NCBI GenBank assembly: GCA_964599655.1
Contig: CAZRGV010000054.1
Location: 1-37,349 of the forward strand
Source: CAZRGV01 sp964599655
Lineage (GTDB): Bacteria > Planctomycetota > Planctomycetia > Isosphaerales > Isosphaeraceae
Direction of reading: 5' to 3'
DNA: 37,349 nt
Positions 33,795-37,349 of this stretch are shown here, in pieces (the first letter of the stretch is position 1; every line of letters begins with the position of its first letter). The position numbers and the translations under genes are program-made. The notes below the pieces were generated by a model, which was not told the DNA's origin, ran no database searches, and saw nothing but the letters and a program-made list of their open reading frames with translations.

Positions 33795-34025
33795 GAGATC
33801 ACTCCTCTGGCCACGACCGCCTGCGTCATGCAATGCCTGGCCTTGATTCCGATCCTCGGCTTCATTCTCTATCCGATCGGCCTGATTCCCGCGATCATGG
33901 TGTTTGTCTACAACGTGTCTCGTCGTGAAAAGGTCGGCATCCGTCGGGTCATCGCCGGCCTGGTCGTCGGTGGACTCGGGGTCGCCTTGACGCTCTTCAT
34001 GATAGGGCGAAGTCGGGGTTACTAA
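33795..34025 (+). CDS. Membrane tail after the gap, probable 3' part of the zinc-ribbon gene
   Basis: The frame is open from the gap edge (EITPLATTACVMQ) to TAA 34023-34025. It holds two hydrophobic helices, CLALIPILGFILYPIGLIPA and VIAGLVVGGLGVALTLFMIG, joined by a basic turn (VSRREKVGIRR), as in DUF4190-like tails. It probably completes the double zinc-ribbon protein; a separate small gene starting at ATG 33828 is the alternative. Confidence 0.6.
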   Translation, partial: EITPLATTACVMQCLALIPILGFILYPIGLIPAIMVFVYNVSRREKVGIRRVIAGLVVGGLGVALTLFMIGRSRGY

Positions 34026-34076
34026 CGTCGAAGCGGAAGGGCTCGGGCCGGCGTCAAGCGACCCATCAAAGGTCTA

Positions 34077-34358
34077 ATGTTCATGGGAATGATCTCGCTC
34101 GAAGTCTGGGACACGACTGGCAGCCGTCGACAGCCGGTCGACCTGCCCGATGATGTGCCGGTCAACCGGCTCCTGGTCGTGCTCGTCGACAGGATGCACA
34201 TGCCTCGCGAGGGGCCCGACGGCCAGCTCATCAGCTACAAGTTCCATCATCGCGGCTCGGGCCGGCAACTGCTCGACGAGCAGACCTTGCACCAGGCCGC
34301 TGTTCAGCCCGGCGACGTCCTTCGGCTCCAGCCTGAGATCACCGCCGGTCGGATCTGA
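34077..34358 (+). CDS. YukD/EsaB-like ubiquitin-like protein
   Basis: 93 residues, a single beta-grasp (ubiquitin-like) domain. ISLEVWDTTGSRRQPVDL forms the first beta-hairpin, VNRLLVVLVDRMHMP the helix, and SYKFHHRG, then LLDEQTLHQAAVQPGDVLRL, then the end strand complete the fold in the order seen in YukD-like Ubls. The protein ends in LQPEITAGRI, so there is no terminal GG; one Gly lies third from the end. It directly precedes an E1-like enzyme (6-nt gap) and a JAMM peptidase, which argues for a modifier rather than a type VII secretion part; no WXG100 or EccC gene is in the window. Start is ATG 34077 or the in-frame ATGs at 34083/34089. Confidence 0.85.
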   Translation: MFMGMISLEVWDTTGSRRQPVDLPDDVPVNRLLVVLVDRMHMPREGPDGQLISYKFHHRGSGRQLLDEQTLHQAAVQPGDVLRLQPEITAGRI

Positions 34359-34364
34359 CTGCCC

Positions 34365-35555
34365 ATGTCCTCATCCTTGCCCCGCATTGCCGTCACCCTC
34401 GACGAAGGCCGGTTCCACCGCCAGGAACTGATCACCTGGTGGGACCAGGCCACGCTCGCCCGCGCTCGCGTGCTCGTCGTCGGCGCGGGGGCGCTGGGCA
34501 ATGAGATCGTGAAGAATCTGGCCCTGCTCGGCATCGGCCGATTGTTCGTGGCCGATCTCGATACGATCGAGTTGTCGAACCTCTCCCGCACCGTTCTGTT
34601 CCGTGAGCGCGACCTGGGTCGCCTGAAGGCCGAGGTCGCCGCGGAGGCCGCCCGCGACCTCTTCCCCACCGCCAGGATTCGCCCGTTCGCCGGCAACGTC
34701 GTTTACGATCTCGGCCTGGGGGTCGTGCGATGGGCGGACCTGGTCATCGCCGGCCTCGACAATCGCGAGGCCCGCCTCGAAATCAACCGGGCCTGCTGGA
34801 AGGTCGGCACCCCCTGGATCGACGGGGCCATCGAGGCGCTCGACGGCGTCATGCGACTGTTCGTCCCGCCCGACGGTCCTTGCTACGAGTGCACGATGAG
34901 CGCCGTCGACTGGAAGAACCTCGAATCCCGACGCTCCTGTGCCCTCCTCACCCGCGATGAGATGCAGGCCGGAAAGGTCCCCACGACCTCGACCGTCTCC
35001 TCGATCATCGCGGGCTTGCAATGCCACGAGGCCGTCAAGTGGCTCCACGGCCGCTCGAACCTTGCCGGTCGCGGATTGATCTTCCACGGCGCCACCAACG
35101 AGTTCGATCCAGTCGTCTATCAGCGTAAGGACGAGTGTTACAGCCATGATCCCTGGGACGAGCCTACGCCGCTCGGTCTTGGGGTGGCCGAACTTCACCT
35201 CGGCGACCTCCTGGAAACGGCCCGGTCGAACCTTGGTCGCGAAGCGGTGCTCGCGCTGAACCACGACGTGCTGCGGGCCCTCGAGTGCCCAACCTGTCGC
35301 GAGGTGGAGGAGATTCTCGTCTCGCTCGGCAAGATCAGCGAGCGGCAGGCCCGTTGCCCGGCTTGCGGCACGGCCCGGATTCCCCACGTTCTGCAGACGA
35401 TCGACGGCGACTGCGGCCTGCTCGACCGCTCGCCGGCCGAGATCGGCGTCCCGCCCTTCGACATCCTGGCCGCCCATTCGAGTGATCATCGCATGTTTCT
35501 GTTCTTCGACGGCGACGCGAAGGCCGTCCTGGGAGAGCTGGCCGATGGCGACTGA
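34365..35555 (+). CDS. E1-like ThiF/MoeB-family ubiquitin-activating enzyme
   Basis: A 396-residue protein with a Rossmann adenylation domain. ATP binding is at VLVVGAGALGNEI (36-48), followed by DLDTIELSNLSRTVLF (64-79) with the conserved Asp, Asn and Arg, Lys 88, and the metal Asp in GLDNRE (130-135). CYEC (173-176) gives zinc ligands. RSCALLT puts a candidate thioester Cys at 192, and VPTTSTVSSIIAGLQ (205-219) is the crossover segment seen in true E1-type enzymes. The C-terminal 130 residues add two more CxxC pairs (308-311 and 331-334) and a GVPPFDIL stretch like E1 C-termini. It should adenylate the Ubl carboxylate and hold it as a thioester. The JAMM gene overlaps it by 11 nt. Confidence 0.93.
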   Translation: MSSSLPRIAVTLDEGRFHRQELITWWDQATLARARVLVVGAGALGNEIVKNLALLGIGRLFVADLDTIELSNLSRTVLFRERDLGRLKAEVAAEAARDLFPTARIRPFAGNVVYDLGLGVVRWADLVIAGLDNREARLEINRACWKVGTPWIDGAIEALDGVMRLFVPPDGPCYECTMSAVDWKNLESRRSCALLTRDEMQAGKVPTTSTVSSIIAGLQCHEAVKWLHGRSNLAGRGLIFHGATNEFDPVVYQRKDECYSHDPWDEPTPLGLGVAELHLGDLLETARSNLGREAVLALNHDVLRALECPTCREVEEILVSLGKISERQARCPACGTARIPHVLQTIDGDCGLLDRSPAEIGVPPFDILAAHSSDHRMFLFFDGDAKAVLGELADGD

Positions 35556-36600
35556 CACCCTCTCGACCAGCAAGAACGAGCCGGATGGTCCCGACGCCCT
35601 GCGGCTCGACGCCGACAGCCTGACCACGCGTGCCTTCCCCTGTCGGGAGACCGAATACCGGGTGGTCCTCGATTCCAAGGCTCATCAGGCGATCATGACC
35701 CATGCCGAGAGCAGCCCGAATGTCGAGCTCTGCGGGGTCCTCGTGGGCGACCTTTTCCGAGACGACGATGGCCCGTTCCTCGTCGTGACGGACATCATCC
35801 AGGGGCGATCCACGAAGGAGGGGGACCACAGCGTGACCTTCACCCACTCCACCTGGGAGAAGATTCACCGCGAAATGGATGAGAAGCACGCCGGAAGTCG
35901 GATCGTCGGCTGGTACCACACGCATCCGGGCTTCGGCGTGTTTCTTTCCGAGGTCGATCTCTTCGCGCATCGCAACTTCTTTAACGCCGCATGGCAGATC
36001 GCCCTGGTCGTCGACCCGAAGGCTGGTCAGACCGGCCTGTTCTTCTGGCGGAATGGCCAGGTCGTGCGGGCCAGGCGGTTTTGGATCGGCGAGGACGTGC
36101 GATGGGAATCCGACCGGCCCGCCGTCTCGGTCGCGCCCGGCACGCTGCACAAGGGGCGATCCGAAGGGGCGGCGGCTCCAAGATCCGAGCCGCCGTCCGA
36201 CTCGGGTGATTCCTGGCTCTCGAACACCGTGCTAATGACGGCCCTGGGAATTCTCGTCGTCATCCTGGCCTATCTGAATCTGTCGGCCGACCTCCGCAAC
36301 GCGCAGCTCTCGTCCGAGGTCGTGACACTCCGTCGCCAGCTCGGTGGCGAGGCGGCGTCGCTGGCCCGTTCGCTGGCGTTTCGCCTCAGGGATCAGCTCG
36401 ATCGCGACGGCCGGATCACGCGCGCCATGCGTGCCAACTTCGAGGAGATCCTCCGGCTCGACCCGGAGAATCGCCCCGCCTACGAGACCTTCCTCCCGGA
36501 GTTGGGACCGCCTCGATCTGAACCGTTGAAAACACCCTCCAAGGCGGGATCGAGCGTTGGGGCAGAGTCGTCGTCCACAAAACCGAAAAAAGCCTCATAA
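35545..36600 (+). CDS. JAMM (MPN+) isopeptidase with membrane anchor
   Basis: 351 residues from ATG 35545, with GGGAGAG upstream, overlapping the E1 end by 11 nt. The JAB/MPN domain (about 37-185) has all JAMM ligands: Glu 61 in VELCGVLVG, His 125 and His 127 in WYHTHPG, Ser 135 and Asp 138 in FLSEVDLF. It is therefore an active-looking zinc metallopeptidase that would cut Ubl conjugates or process a Ubl precursor. A Pro/Ser linker (200-222), one membrane helix (about 225-246) and a helical C-terminal part with a LDPENRPAYETFL stretch like a TPR follow. The peptidase domain lies N-terminal to the helix, so it is probably on the cytoplasmic side, and the system seems to work at the membrane. 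Confidence 0.93.
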   Translation: MATDTLSTSKNEPDGPDALRLDADSLTTRAFPCRETEYRVVLDSKAHQAIMTHAESSPNVELCGVLVGDLFRDDDGPFLVVTDIIQGRSTKEGDHSVTFTHSTWEKIHREMDEKHAGSRIVGWYHTHPGFGVFLSEVDLFAHRNFFNAAWQIALVVDPKAGQTGLFFWRNGQVVRARRFWIGEDVRWESDRPAVSVAPGTLHKGRSEGAAAPRSEPPSDSGDSWLSNTVLMTALGILVVILAYLNLSADLRNAQLSSEVVTLRRQLGGEAASLARSLAFRLRDQLDRDGRITRAMRANFEEILRLDPENRPAYETFLPELGPPRSEPLKTPSKAGSSVGAESSSTKPKKAS

Positions 36601-36609
36601 GACAACACG

Positions 36610-37349
36610 ATGTCGTCGCATCGGGAAAGCGGGGGTAGTCGATTGGCCGAGAAATTGACGATCACCTATGACGACCTGAGAGATCCCCGCATCGACGAGG
36701 TGATCGAGCGAGAGCGGGCGATCCGCGAGGTGGCCGCGAGGGCGCAGCCGGTCGGCGGCCTCCGCCGATTCTTCTTCTCGAGCATGTTCTACCTGGCCAT
36801 TGTCGGGGCGCTCGGGGCGTTCCTCGGCTGGGCGTTGCTCGAGCCGTACTTCGATGACGGGACATCGGTCAGCGGGACGATCCGGGCGATCGAGGCCGAT
36901 CGCGGGCTTTCCGAATGCCCGAAGTGCGAGCTACTGCTCCCGTCCGACCGGGCCAAGGCCGGCCAGGATCGCTGCCCCGACTGCCAGGGCCCGCTCCAGA
37001 CATCGCCGTTCCAGGCCGCGCTGAAGCTCGACAAGCTCACGGTCTACATCGGCCCGCAATGGACGAGGTTCCGTCGCGACGGTCAGCGGCGTCCGATCGA
37101 CCTCAACGCCGACCTCCGGGTCGGCCAGAACGTCCTGGCTCGTGGCGAGATCATCGACCACGATGCGCTCGCCGCCAGCGAGGTCCGGCCGCTGGCCGCG
37201 GGAGAGAATGGCCCTGGCGAGCCCGACCTCACGCGAAGCCAGCGATCGGAGCGTTATGTCGGCATCTTCTGGTTCGCGGTGATTGGCGGCCTGATCGCCC
37301 TGATGATCGGCTCGGTCGAGGGGCTCCTGTCGTTGAACCTCGCCCAGGC
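36610..37349 (+). CDS. Membrane zinc-ribbon protein, partial at right edge
   Basis: An open frame of at least 246 codons with no stop before the window end. ATG 36610 lies 9 nt after the JAMM stop. The cytoplasmic N-terminus (about 1-55) contains EKLTITYDDLRDPRIDEVIERERAIRE-type charged sequence, followed by a helix at 57-77. A zinc ribbon has CPKC at 103-106 and CPDC at 122-125. A beta-rich stretch follows (KLTVYIGPQWTRFRRDGQ), and a second helix lies at about 217-240. The family is not recognised. Tight spacing puts it in the same operon as Ubl, E1 and JAMM, so it is a candidate membrane partner, substrate receptor, or E3-like component. Confidence 0.8.
   Translation, partial: MSSHRESGGSRLAEKLTITYDDLRDPRIDEVIERERAIREVAARAQPVGGLRRFFFSSMFYLAIVGALGAFLGWALLEPYFDDGTSVSGTIRAIEADRGLSECPKCELLLPSDRAKAGQDRCPDCQGPLQTSPFQAALKLDKLTVYIGPQWTRFRRDGQRRPIDLNADLRVGQNVLARGEIIDHDALAASEVRPLAAGENGPGEPDLTRSQRSERYVGIFWFAVIGGLIALMIGSVEGLLSLNLAQ

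Noticed and set aside
34371..35678. 435-codon minus-strand open frame
   Set aside because: Antisense to the E1 and JAMM genes, which have full motif sets. No domain is seen in the translation.
34077..36600. Type II CBASS, Bil or type VII secretion assignment
   Set aside because: No CD-NTase, effector or E2 gene is visible, and no WXG100, EccC/EssC or other secretion gene, although the Ubl is of YukD/EsaB type. The E1/JAMM context points to Ubl modification instead.
1..37349. tRNA, rRNA, CRISPR arrays and insertion sequences
   Set aside because: I looked for tRNA-like arms, regularly spaced repeats and transposase genes and saw none.

Overview
The window is high-GC bacterial chromosome, almost certainly from a planctomycete. 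The clearest signs are a large PVC-type cytochrome c protein (signal peptide, beta-propeller, HEAT repeats, CxxCH) coupled to an SGNH-fold protein, a Tat-exported DUF1501 protein, many zinc-ribbon plus transmembrane proteins, and wide gene spacing with GTG starts. A member of the Isosphaeraceae or a relative is a guess from gene content. Ten Ns at 33785-33794 mark an assembly gap.

Left part (1-9.6 kb): a membrane-anchored SGNH hydrolase (minus), trpC (plus), and a two-gene minus operon of a family 2 glycosyltransferase and a LAB_N membrane protein. Next comes a small island that looks acquired: a ParB-domain/DNA methyltransferase fusion facing two related winged-helix proteins. A membrane sulfatase-fold enzyme with Thr in place of the usual Cys/Ser follows.

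Middle (9.5-25.4 kb): a Crp/Fnr regulator with a perfect palindrome upstream, a small unknown protein and a lone receiver domain. Then the SGNH/PVC-cytochrome operon, a DUF3124 lipoprotein, a 1250-residue M14 carboxypeptidase/S9 dipeptidyl-peptidase fusion, the DUF1501 protein, and a SWIM zinc-finger protein whose frame is cut by one in-frame TGA.

Right part (25.6-37.3 kb): a four-gene ABC-2 operon holding two complete ATPase/permease pairs with 1- or 4-nt overlaps. After a 320-nt gap a co-directional run starts: zinc-ribbon membrane protein, DUF5685 protein, zinc-ribbon/TPR protein, DedA protein, and a double zinc-ribbon protein broken by the gap. It leads into a tight cluster: a YukD-like ubiquitin-like protein, an E1-like ThiF enzyme, a membrane-anchored JAMM isopeptidase, and a membrane zinc-ribbon protein that runs off the edge. 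This apparent ubiquitin-like conjugation/deconjugation module is the most interesting content. No E2 or RING protein is recognisable inside the window, and the Ubl does not end in GG.
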